Part shown: positions 1-4,668 of the stretch, one piece after another | How positions within the stretch are numbered: position 1 is the first letter of the stretch | Layout: each line of letters opens with the position of its first letter | Made by a program: the position numbers and the translations under genes | Notes under the pieces: model-generated | What the model was told of the DNA's origin: nothing | Seen by the model: the letters and a program-made list of their open reading frames with translations, nothing else | Database searches by the model: none | Origin: Bryobacterales bacterium | GTDB taxonomy: Bacteria; Cyanobacteriota; Vampirovibrionia; Obscuribacterales; Obscuribacteraceae | DNA length: 5,253 bases | NCBI GenBank assembly: GCA_903970295.1 | Contig: CAJCHQ010000543.1 | Span: forward strand, 1 to 5,253 | Direction: 5' to 3'

Positions 1-7
1 AATTACT

Positions 8-1060
8 TTGTCCGATAACTCAGGGGTGTGCTGTTTGAAGAAGTGCGCTGACGTAAAACAATCGAAGTTCAGTTTCGTTAGTTCGGATACTCAGGAGCCA
101 TTGGCACCGGCTTTGGTTCCGTCTGGTCGGGCAACATCGACTGATAGACAAGGATTAAGCGAGATTGTCGCCAATCCTCTGGCTCCGGAATCAAAATGGA
201 TGGCGGCTTGTGTGCTTGCCGGTGAAAAATCGTTGGTGCCCGGCGCCTCATTTTCGTCCAGATTCTGGGATACCCTCGCAGGCGGTGCCGGTTTTCTTTT
301 TTGTGTGCTCACTCTGATGTTTGCTTACGTCGTCTCCCTATTTTTGGGCGGACATCTAGCCTGGCTGTTCGCTGCTAACGACCTGAACACTTTCATGCAC
401 GCCAATGGTGATGCTATAGGTTTGTGCGTCGGCTATTTTGGTGCTGCAGCCTTTTGGACAGGGCTATTAGCGCGCCATAAAATCTCTCGGACAATCGTTT
501 TGGGCCTGTCGATCATAAGTCTGATTATTGTTTCGATTGGCACCTACACATCCTTTGTCAGTGGCACTTTGTTGGCCGCTCTTTCGATCTTGATGACTGC
601 CGGTCTTGGCTATCTGGGCTACACTCTGCGTGAGGCGCTGCCCAAAAGTTTCAGTCCTGTCAAATTAGCCGGTTCGCTCGTCGGCGTGCTCACAATGCCT
701 GCCATGATCATGGTCTGGATGCTGTGGACGGCTACCACCAGTCCGCCCGACCCGTCTCCGTATGCTCCGGCTGATATGCCTGGATTGGTCGGACATCTGG
801 CTATCCTTTCTTTCTGTGTCTTTTTGCCGGGAATAGCCATTGCCAGAGCGTGCCGTTCCAAGTCTGTAGCAGCTTGCACCACTCTGGCAACTTCAGTGCA
901 GATGCCTCTCTTAGCCGGCATTTTTGTTTCCATTTTGCTGTCCGGCTTCGAAGCCGCTGCTCTTACGCGTTGTCTTTCGCTGATCGCCACTTTCGCTATC
1001 GCTGCCGGCATGGCCTCAGCTGGTGGCGCAGTTGGTGCCACGCTCAATCGGCGTTTCTAG
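8..1060 (+). CDS. Polytopic inner-membrane protein of unknown function, possibly 5'-truncated
   Basis: I do not recognise a family. From the TTG at 8 the product is 350 residues. The first 85 or so residues are soluble and hydrophilic, with a Cys-rich start (C8, C9, C13). About eight hydrophobic segments follow, near residues 93-113, 136-154, 162-179, 183-205, 221-240, 260-279, 299-316 and 320-345. A proline-rich loop sits at about 243-258, between segments five and six. The protein ends in a basic NRRF tail. No catalytic motif is visible. The frame is open to base 2, so the true start may lie outside the window and the soluble part may be the end of a larger domain. Internal alternatives are GTG at 26 and ATG at 200; the latter gives about 286 residues and has only a weak CGGA upstream. 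The 3' end overlaps the convergent SIMPL gene by 17 bp. Hydrophobic periodicity and the long open frame support a real gene; its function is unknown. Confidence 0.7.
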   Translation: MSDNSGVCCLKKCADVKQSKFSFVSSDTQEPLAPALVPSGRATSTDRQGLSEIVANPLAPESKWMAACVLAGEKSLVPGASFSSRFWDTLAGGAGFLFCVLTLMFAYVVSLFLGGHLAWLFAANDLNTFMHANGDAIGLCVGYFGAAAFWTGLLARHKISRTIVLGLSIISLIIVSIGTYTSFVSGTLLAALSILMTAGLGYLGYTLREALPKSFSPVKLAGSLVGVLTMPAMIMVWMLWTATTSPPDPSPYAPADMPGLVGHLAILSFCVFLPGIAIARACRSKSVAACTTLATSVQMPLLAGIFVSILLSGFEAAALTRCLSLIATFAIAAGMASAGGAVGATLNRRF

Positions 1061-1703
1061 CCGTTTCTATACGAAATTGCAAGTCGATGTGCACGAATTT
1101 TTCCGTTGTCTGAGCAATCGGCATGCCGAGGTCTACGTTATCTTGGACGCGGCGGCGCGCACCCATCATCATTGGTGCCATTCCCGGTGGTGCCAAGTCG
1201 GGTATGGGCGATTTGGTCAGGCGGCATTCTTTGATGCCGATAATTTTGACTCCTAATCCACGCGCGATTCTTTCTGCCCTCAATTTCGCTTGCGCCAATC
1301 CAGCTTCCAACCATTGCAATTCGCGCTCTTCGTCTTCGTCATACCGCCAGTTGATTGACTGCAATGAGGCATTCTTGGCGGTGGCTGCAATCGAAAGCAG
1401 ATCGGGCAACTGCTCCAATTTGGTGCGAATTTTGAGAGTATATTGAGCCGAAGATGATTTGGTCAGCGCGCCACTTTCGTTATTGATCGATATATTGTGC
1501 ACCTGTATTTGATCGGGAGCAATACCTTCCCCTACGATAGCCTCGACTAGCTGAGCCACTTCTTTCGCTTTAGTGAGGGCAGACTGACCCGTAAACAAAG
1601 ACGAACCGCGCACCGTTATATAAAGATCTGCACCGATCGCAGAAACCTCCATTCGCAGAACCTCGGACAAAATGATGCAGTCTGGAGGTGGCTGAGAAGT
1701 CAT
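1044..1703 (-). CDS. SIMPL-domain (DUF541) protein, predicted cytoplasmic
   Basis: This 219-residue protein has the layout of the SIMPL/DUF541 family. An N-terminal strand region (about 17-35) is followed by a helix beginning ALTKAKEVAQLVEAI (42-56) and then the characteristic GIAPDQIQVHNISI stretch (60-73). A second strand/helix unit (about 85-110) follows. The family-typical alanine-rich helix before a GLGVKIIGI strand lies at about 133-157, and a closing strand at 201-212. The biochemical role of the family is poorly defined; characterised members include periplasmic or outer-membrane-linked proteins and one eukaryotic signalling partner. No signal peptide or membrane segment is visible, so I infer a cytoplasmic location, which differs from many bacterial members. 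The start is the ATG at 1703 because GGAG lies 7 nt upstream (1711-1714) and a TATACT box at 1730-1735 would place transcription downstream of the alternative TTG at 1745. A proline/methionine-rich insert (PPGMAPMMM, 172-180) precedes the last strand. Confidence 0.85.
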   Translation of the reverse strand: MTSQPPPDCIILSEVLRMEVSAIGADLYITVRGSSLFTGQSALTKAKEVAQLVEAIVGEGIAPDQIQVHNISINNESGALTKSSSAQYTLKIRTKLEQLPDLLSIAATAKNASLQSINWRYDEDEERELQWLEAGLAQAKLRAERIARGLGVKIIGIKECRLTKSPIPDLAPPGMAPMMMGARRRVQDNVDLGMPIAQTTEKFVHIDLQFRIETARNAD

Positions 1704-1710
1704 TGGGTTG

Positions 1711-1735
1711 CTCCGAAAGTATGCGGATAAGTATA
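1711..1735 (-). promoter_or_regulatory. Promoter -10 box and ribosome binding site of the SIMPL gene
   Basis: Read on the minus strand, TATACT (1730-1735) matches five of six -10 consensus bases, and GGAG (1711-1714) lies 7 nt before the ATG at 1703. The predicted transcript would begin near 1723, leaving a leader of about 20 nt. The -35 position is poor (TTATGA at 1753-1758 with a 17-bp spacer), so an activator may be needed. The arrangement argues against the longer reading frame that starts at 1745. Confidence 0.5.
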
Positions 1736-1899
1736 ACGCTTCCAATAATCAGTCATAACGATAATCAGCTAGAGGTTGGAATAAACTTCTGAACCCTATT
1801 TATATTGGGATTCTGCTCTAAAGCTGAGAAAATGTTCATACTAAACATGGCTCAAGCAGCTAGTGCCGGCGTCTAACTATTTAGTTCGAGATTCAAACA

Positions 1900-1913
1900 A
1901 TTGCAAATGCAAT
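1900..1913 (+). promoter_or_regulatory. 14-bp dyad in front of the microprotein ribosome binding site
   Basis: ATTGCA and TGCAAT form a perfect inverted repeat separated by AA, ending 6 nt before the GGAGG of the microprotein gene. It could be an operator or a small leader hairpin near the ribosome binding site. Short dyads of this quality also occur by chance, so this is a candidate only. Confidence 0.3.
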
Positions 1914-1919
1914 ATCGTT

Positions 1920-1924
1920 GGAGG
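1920..1924 (+). promoter_or_regulatory. Ribosome binding site deciding the microprotein start
   Basis: GGAGG lies 9 nt before the ATG at 1934. In-frame codons further upstream (from 1901) overlap or precede this site and have no comparable signal, so translation is placed at 1934. That start also gives a clean signal peptide. Confidence 0.75.
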
Positions 1925-1933
1925 AACACCAAA

Positions 1934-2113
1934 ATGAAACGTTTAGCACTAAGTATGGTTTTTGGAATGATGTTGATATCCGGTTTGACGGTAAGCTCTC
2001 CGGCGCTCGCCTGGGACCACCACTGGCATCGCGGTTATCCCGGTATCTATGCGCCAGTATATGGTGGTGGCTATGTCGCACCCCGTTTTCACCACTGGCA
2101 CAGAGGCTGGTAG
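1934..2113 (+). CDS. Secreted His/Trp/Tyr/Gly-rich microprotein with twin HHWHRG motifs
   Basis: This is a 59-residue precursor with a textbook signal peptide: basic MKR, a hydrophobic core at residues 4-20, and an ALA signal-peptidase motif at 24-26. Cleavage after A26 would release a 33-residue peptide. That peptide begins WDHHWHRG and ends HHWHRGW, so the same six-residue block (29-34 and 53-58) caps both ends. The middle has tyrosines at exactly four-residue steps (35, 39, 43, 47) and a GGG at 44-46. The mature part has six His, four Trp, four Tyr, no Cys, three Arg and one Asp. Its location should be periplasmic or extracellular. Metal binding or cell-envelope association is inferred from the clustered His; I recognise no characterised family. 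The gene has its own ribosome binding site and terminator and looks monocistronic. The two HHWHRG blocks use different synonymous codons, which suggests selection on the protein. It is reported as a real gene because start signal, signal peptide and terminator agree. Confidence 0.8.
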   Translation: MKRLALSMVFGMMLISGLTVSSPALAWDHHWHRGYPGIYAPVYGGGYVAPRFHHWHRGW

Positions 2114-2145
2114 TCAGCTTTTGATTGAGACAACTAGAGAACAGC

Positions 2146-2181
2146 GGCCGGCGGATTTGATTTTCCGCCGGCCTTTGTTTT
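2146..2181 (+). terminator. Strong intrinsic terminator of the microprotein gene
   Basis: A perfect 10-bp GC-rich stem (GGCCGGCGGA at 2146-2155, TCCGCCGGCC at 2164-2173) encloses an 8-nt loop and is followed directly by TTTGTTTT (2174-2181). It lies 32 nt after the microprotein stop codon. The opposite strand lacks a T-run after the hairpin, so it should act mainly on plus-strand transcripts; the cupin gene ends only 8 nt away on the other strand. Confidence 0.93.
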
Positions 2182-2188
2182 ACGTTTG

Positions 2189-2632
2189 CTAATTCCAGGT
2201 GGTTTCGCGTTCCTGACGGACACCATCTGCGCGAGTGCATTGCTCGAGACTGCCATCTTTGGCTTGGATGCAAAGGTAGACTAATTCAGAGTCTTTGCTC
2301 GCTCTGAGTCTGCGATGAGCGTTGGGCGATACTCTCACCAGCGTTCCTTCTTCAAGGTCGACAACATCATCATCCAGTTGCATTTGGCCACGACCTTTCA
2401 GCACCACATATAGTTCCTCGTTTTGTTTATGGCTGTGAAAGAAGTTCTGATCGAAACCAGCAGGATATGACGTCACTGAGATTTCCATGCTTGTTAGTCC
2501 AAGCGAGTCTTTCAAGAATGTTTTGATGGATTCTTTGGATTCTTTGTTGCCTGCTGTTTCTTTGAGAAGATTCGAAAAACTGCCCAAATTGGTTGTGGTG
2601 AAGTTCTTCGCCGTCGTTGCTTTTTCAGTCAT
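2189..2632 (-). CDS. Small single-domain cupin (Cupin_2) protein
   Basis: This 147-residue protein has one conserved beta-barrel cupin domain. Cupin motif 1 is seen as G59 ... H66-S-H68 ... E73 ... G80, and motif 2 as G96 ... P103-N-A-H106. H66, H68, E73 and H106 are the expected four metal ligands, so a metal-binding (Fe, Mn, Zn or Ni) site looks intact. The text around it (GLTSMEISV, HKQNEELYVVLKGRGQ, DLEEGTLVRVSP) resembles a widespread group of uncharacterised bacterial cupins of about this length; the substrate cannot be told. The N-terminal 35 residues are a polar, Lys/Thr-rich extension. A GTG at 2683 in the same frame would add 17 residues, but it lies only some 16 nt from a TATAAT box. 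The ATG at 2632 has AAAGG (2642-2646) 9 nt upstream and is preferred. No partner gene is adjacent on the same strand downstream. Confidence 0.87.
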   Translation of the reverse strand: MTEKATTAKNFTTTNLGSFSNLLKETAGNKESKESIKTFLKDSLGLTSMEISVTSYPAGFDQNFFHSHKQNEELYVVLKGRGQMQLDDDVVDLEEGTLVRVSPNAHRRLRASKDSELVYLCIQAKDGSLEQCTRADGVRQERETTWN

Positions 2633-2698
2633 TGCACGCAGCCTTTTGCTCAGGTCAGTATTGATAGCTCTCTTGTACTTCACAAGTCGGCGATCTCT

Positions 2699-2729
2699 AT
2701 TATATAAGGTTGATTAGATGGCTTGTGAA
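2699..2729 (-). promoter_or_regulatory. Candidate sigma-70 promoter of the cupin gene
   Basis: On the minus strand a perfect TATAAT (2699-2704) is preceded by TTCACA (2724-2729) with a longish 19-bp spacer. Transcription would start near 2692 and leave a leader of about 60 nt to the ATG at 2632. Confidence 0.5.
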
Positions 2730-2760
2730 TTGCAAGGTAAACTTTATTTTCCCTCTTAGC

Positions 2761-2775
2761 CGGGGCTTCGCCCCG
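2761..2775. repeat. Perfect GC mini-hairpin CGGGGC-TTC-GCCCCG
   Basis: Six perfectly paired G/C positions enclose a 3-nt loop. The minus strand reads GCGAAGC at its centre, a core known from model DNA oligonucleotides to fold into an exceptionally stable mini-hairpin. No T-run follows on either strand, so it is not an ordinary intrinsic terminator. It may be an RNA end-stabilising element or a member of a dispersed short repeat family; only one copy is in this window. Confidence 0.55.
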
Positions 2776-2943
2776 AGGCATCAGCGCCACATCCAGAGAT
2801 ATTACTGCGTGTTTTCTGACACTCCTCGCTTTCAGGTGAAAGGCTCACCCAGCAAGCTTTTTCGAGGTCGTCCGCAATCCGTACAGAAATCGGATGAATC
2901 GGGCTCAAAGGCTTTTCTGGTAGGTATTTCGACGATCTGTCAG

Positions 2944-2962
2944 AAAAACGAAAAGGGCGTTT
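2944..2962 (-). terminator. Weak possible terminator after aspartokinase
   Basis: On the minus strand, AAACG and CGTTT (a 5-bp stem with a 7-nt loop) are followed by a short T-run ending at 2944, about 20 nt after the aspartokinase stop codon. The stem is short and partly A/T, so the call is tentative. Confidence 0.25.
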
Positions 2963-2980
2963 GCTTCCTGTCCCCGTGCA

Positions 2981-4222
2981 TCAGGCCGCCTGGCGAACAG
3001 CACTGTGTTGCAGGTGTAAGACATCAATAGCTTGTGCCCGTAGATGACCAGGTATGAAAAGAGATAACCGGTGGGCGGTGCGAGTGACAAGTGTAATTGG
3101 GATGGCTGCCTTAGTTAGAGTGAGAATTGTGCTCACTTCGCAAGCAGAGTTGATTTCACTAGCGACGATCGAAATTTTGACGAGATCTGTTTCGGCATGA
3201 ATGTTTTCATCAGACAACAATGCCTGGCGCAACACAGCTAAAGCGGCTGTAGTTTTGCTTTTGTCGACGCAAAATAATAATTCGTGAGCAGTGTGTTTAA
3301 GTGAATTGCCAGTTTCGACTTTGATGCCGGCACTGGACAGCAGGCAAAGAAGATATTGTCTGCGGGCGAAACGCTTGCGCCGAATTTTGCGCGAGTTGAT
3401 TTTGCTTTGTTCATTCGGCAAACTCAAGGTTACTCTGATGAAGTCTTTTTCTGCATTGCAGGCGATGCCGGTAAACGCTCTGCGGCTACTATGCGAAACG
3501 ATCAAAGTACCACTGTCTGAGGGTTCGAAAGTCGAGCGAACACGAACTTTGACATTTTTGGCTCGAGCGATTTCAACCGAGCGCGCGTTCAGAACTTGGG
3601 CACCATTGAGAGCCAGTTCCAACATCTCATCATAGGACAGAGTGTCAAGCTTTTCGGCACTTTTGGCAATTCTTGGATCAGCGGTATAGATGCCGTTCAC
3701 ATCGGTGTATATATCGCATCTTTCAGCATTGAGTGCAGCTGCAAGCGCAATCGCGGTCGTGTCCGAGCCACCGCGTCCCAATGTTGTGATTTCCCCGTCC
3801 GTGGAAATTCCCTGAAAACCTGCGACGACTGGGATAATTCCGTTCCTGAGCGTTTTCTCTAGTGCGGCTGGATTGATGCGCTGAATTCTGGCGTTACCAT
3901 GTTCGCCGTCGGTAAGAATTCCGGCACCAGGGCCGGTGAACGACTTCGACTTACCACCTTTGGCTTGAATTGCCATCGCCATCAGAGCCGCAGAGATCTG
4001 TTCGCCGGTAATCATCAACACATCGAGTTCTCGCCGATCGGGTGTGGCTTGCAAGTCCCCGGCTAAATTGATCAGGTGATCGGTTGTGTGTCCCATTGCC
4101 GACACCACGACGATCACTTGATAGCCTTCCGCTGCGACTGCCAACGATATCTGGGCGGCACGCTCGATGCGTTTCGTATCCATCACCGAAGTGCCACCAA
4201 ATTTGATCACTATTCTCTTCAT
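2981..4222 (-). CDS. lysC: Aspartokinase (aspartate kinase) with divergent ACT domains
   Basis: It phosphorylates L-aspartate with ATP to 4-phospho-L-aspartate, the committed cytoplasmic step towards lysine (and diaminopimelate), threonine, methionine and isoleucine. The 413-residue length is normal for the monofunctional enzyme. The amino-acid kinase domain (about 1-245) has KFGGTS (7-12, with K7), SAMGHTTD (41-48), TGEQ (72-75), GFQG (135-138), TLGRGGSDTTA (147-157) and an IYTDVNGIYTADPR block (171-184). Two ACT-type regions follow (about 262-335 and 347-405), ending in a recognisable final strand and helix. The ACT regions are aberrant: the first lacks the usual Pro-Gly turn and has a basic loop at 274-288 (9 of 15 residues Lys/Arg). 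The usual TGxQAGI and GAKVLHPR motifs read TGPGAGI (96-102) and GAQVLNAR (207-214). Reduced or altered feedback control is therefore inferred. The ATG at 4222 has GAGG at 4235-4238, a long 12-nt spacing. It lies 77 bp behind the ribbon-helix-helix gene, probably on the same transcript. Confidence 0.95.
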   Translation of the reverse strand: MKRIVIKFGGTSVMDTKRIERAAQISLAVAAEGYQVIVVVSAMGHTTDHLINLAGDLQATPDRRELDVLMITGEQISAALMAMAIQAKGGKSKSFTGPGAGILTDGEHGNARIQRINPAALEKTLRNGIIPVVAGFQGISTDGEITTLGRGGSDTTAIALAAALNAERCDIYTDVNGIYTADPRIAKSAEKLDTLSYDEMLELALNGAQVLNARSVEIARAKNVKVRVRSTFEPSDSGTLIVSHSSRRAFTGIACNAEKDFIRVTLSLPNEQSKINSRKIRRKRFARRQYLLCLLSSAGIKVETGNSLKHTAHELLFCVDKSKTTAALAVLRQALLSDENIHAETDLVKISIVASEINSACEVSTILTLTKAAIPITLVTRTAHRLSLFIPGHLRAQAIDVLHLQHSAVRQAA

Positions 4223-4234
4223 TGTTTGTTTGCG

Positions 4235-4261
4235 CCTCGATATTGCCTACTGCAATGCAGT
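4235..4261 (-). promoter_or_regulatory. aspartokinase leader: two overlapping dyads before the ribosome binding site
   Basis: On the minus strand ACTGCA-T-TGCAGT (4249-4261) is a perfect dyad. Its inner ATTGC (4252-4256) can instead pair with GCAAT (4242-4246) across AGTAG. The two hairpins exclude one another and end 3 nt from the GAGG ribosome binding site (4235-4238). This could be an operator or a small RNA switch, but the stems are only 5-6 bp. No lysine riboswitch is recognisable in this 77-nt gap, which is too short to hold one. Confidence 0.3.
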
Positions 4262-4299
4262 GCGGCGATGTTATTTACCCAATGCCAGCTGTGCCAGGT

Positions 4300-4512
4300 T
4301 TATGGTCCAGCGAACGGATCGAATAAATGATGGTGGACATCCACTTTCAGGCGGACAACCTTGCCAGATGTTTGCGGACGACACCGTTCCAGGAGCAGAC
4401 GAACTAAATCGGTCTGGGATAATCCTAAATCAGAAGCCGCCTCGACAGATTTGTCCAAGGCGGCTGTAAGGTCTGTGGTTGCGAACTTGTGTTTTGAGTT
4501 TGACTGTTTCAC
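4300..4512 (-). CDS. Small ribbon-helix-helix-like (CopG/Arc-type) protein
   Basis: The 70-residue product fits the ribbon-helix-helix DNA-binding fold. A short strand lies at about 7-14 (KHKFATTD), helix A at about 15-29 (TAALDKSVEAASDL), then the family-like turn GLSQTDLVRLLLERC (30-44) forming helix B. A C-terminal tail of 26 residues carries a VDVHHHLFDPF segment (57-67) that is not part of the fold. Such proteins act as dimeric repressors or antitoxins. No toxin gene is adjacent; the next gene downstream is aspartokinase, so a stand-alone regulator or an orphan antitoxin-like protein are both possible. The start codon is GTG, chosen because GAGG (4523-4526) lies 10 nt upstream. Assignment rests on pattern only. 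Confidence 0.65.
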   Translation of the reverse strand: MKQSNSKHKFATTDLTAALDKSVEAASDLGLSQTDLVRLLLERCRPQTSGKVVRLKVDVHHHLFDPFAGP

Positions 4513-4545
4513 TTTATGACTTCCTCGCCAATCGGTGGCAGTACT

Positions 4546-4551
4546 GTTATA
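4546..4551 (-). promoter_or_regulatory. Tentative -10 box for the ribbon-helix-helix / aspartokinase unit
   Basis: TATAAC on the minus strand matches five of six -10 consensus bases and would start a transcript near 4539, just before the GAGG at 4523-4526. No good -35 box lies at the proper distance: TTGACG (4562-4567) is only 10 bp away and TTGACA (4594-4599) is 42 bp away. The call is weak. Confidence 0.3.
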
Positions 4552-4608
4552 CCTTTCAGCTCGTCAACTCAGCGACAAGATTAAACGCGACGATGTCAAA
4601 ATTTTGTC

Positions 4609-4662
4609 TATAATCTGGACTCATGCTGTCGCATACAATCTGGCATGAGGATTCAATCTTGG
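4609..4662. repeat. Cluster of short direct and inverted repeats between ribbon-helix-helix and HxlR genes
   Basis: TATAATCTGG (4609-4618) recurs as TACAATCTGG (4634-4643), 25 bp apart, and in degenerate form as TTCAATCTTGG (4652-4662). An inverted pair CTCATGC (4620-4626) / GCATGAG (4643-4649) overlaps these. There is no T-run to make it a terminator. It may be a protein binding site upstream of the ribbon-helix-helix gene. The TATAAT also resembles a plus-strand -10 box, but no plus-strand gene follows. Confidence 0.35.
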
Positions 4663-4668
4663 TGCAGT

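Larger units (their letters stand above)
2633..2980. other. Gene-free stretch between cupin and aspartokinase genes
   Basis: Apart from the cupin promoter near its left end, the mini-hairpin at 2761-2775 and a weak possible terminator at 2946-2962, I see nothing convincing here. A plus-strand frame crosses it (2710-3030), but it begins at ATT, has no ribosome binding site and runs into the 3' end of aspartokinase. There is also a 9-bp inverted match (TTTTCTGAC at 2812-2820 against GTCAGAAAA at 2939-2947), too far apart to interpret. Confidence 0.6.

Noticed and set aside
619..1047. Minus-strand frame of 142 codons opposite the membrane protein
   Set aside because: Its Ala/Pro/Arg-rich text is typical of an antisense shadow, with no ribosome binding site; the plus strand encodes clear membrane spans.
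1704..1745. Longer SIMPL reading frame starting at TTG 1745
   Set aside because: The likely -10 box (1730-1735) would lie inside it, and the ATG at 1703 has a good GGAG at 7 nt.
1893..2273. Minus-strand frame of 126 codons opposite the microprotein and terminator
   Set aside because: It reads through the strong terminator hairpin and into the cupin coding region in another frame; no start signal or family features.
2633..2683. Longer cupin form starting at GTG 2683
   Set aside because: It lies only about 16 nt from a TATAAT box and has only a weak AGAGA upstream; the ATG at 2632 has AAAGG at 9 nt. It cannot be fully excluded.
2710..3030. Plus-strand open frame of 106 codons between the cupin and aspartokinase genes
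   Set aside because: It starts with ATT, has no ribosome binding site, low-complexity basic composition, includes the GC mini-hairpin and overlaps the end of aspartokinase.
3350..3420. Possible paired frameshifts in aspartokinase explaining the basic loop (residues 274-288)
   Set aside because: The other two frames do not restore a recognisable ACT sequence here, and the main frame returns to family-like helix and strand residues without a second change.
3291..3635. Long plus-strand frames opposite aspartokinase (also 3596-3862 and 4076-4469)
   Set aside because: They mirror the codon pattern of the real gene, have no start signals and no recognisable protein features.
4223..4299. Lysine riboswitch or leader-peptide attenuator before aspartokinase
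   Set aside because: The gap is only 77 nt, far shorter than a lysine riboswitch, with no Lys- or Thr-rich leader peptide.
4620..4649. CTCATGC/GCATGAG hairpin as terminator of the HxlR gene
   Set aside because: The loop is 16 nt and no T-run follows on the minus strand.
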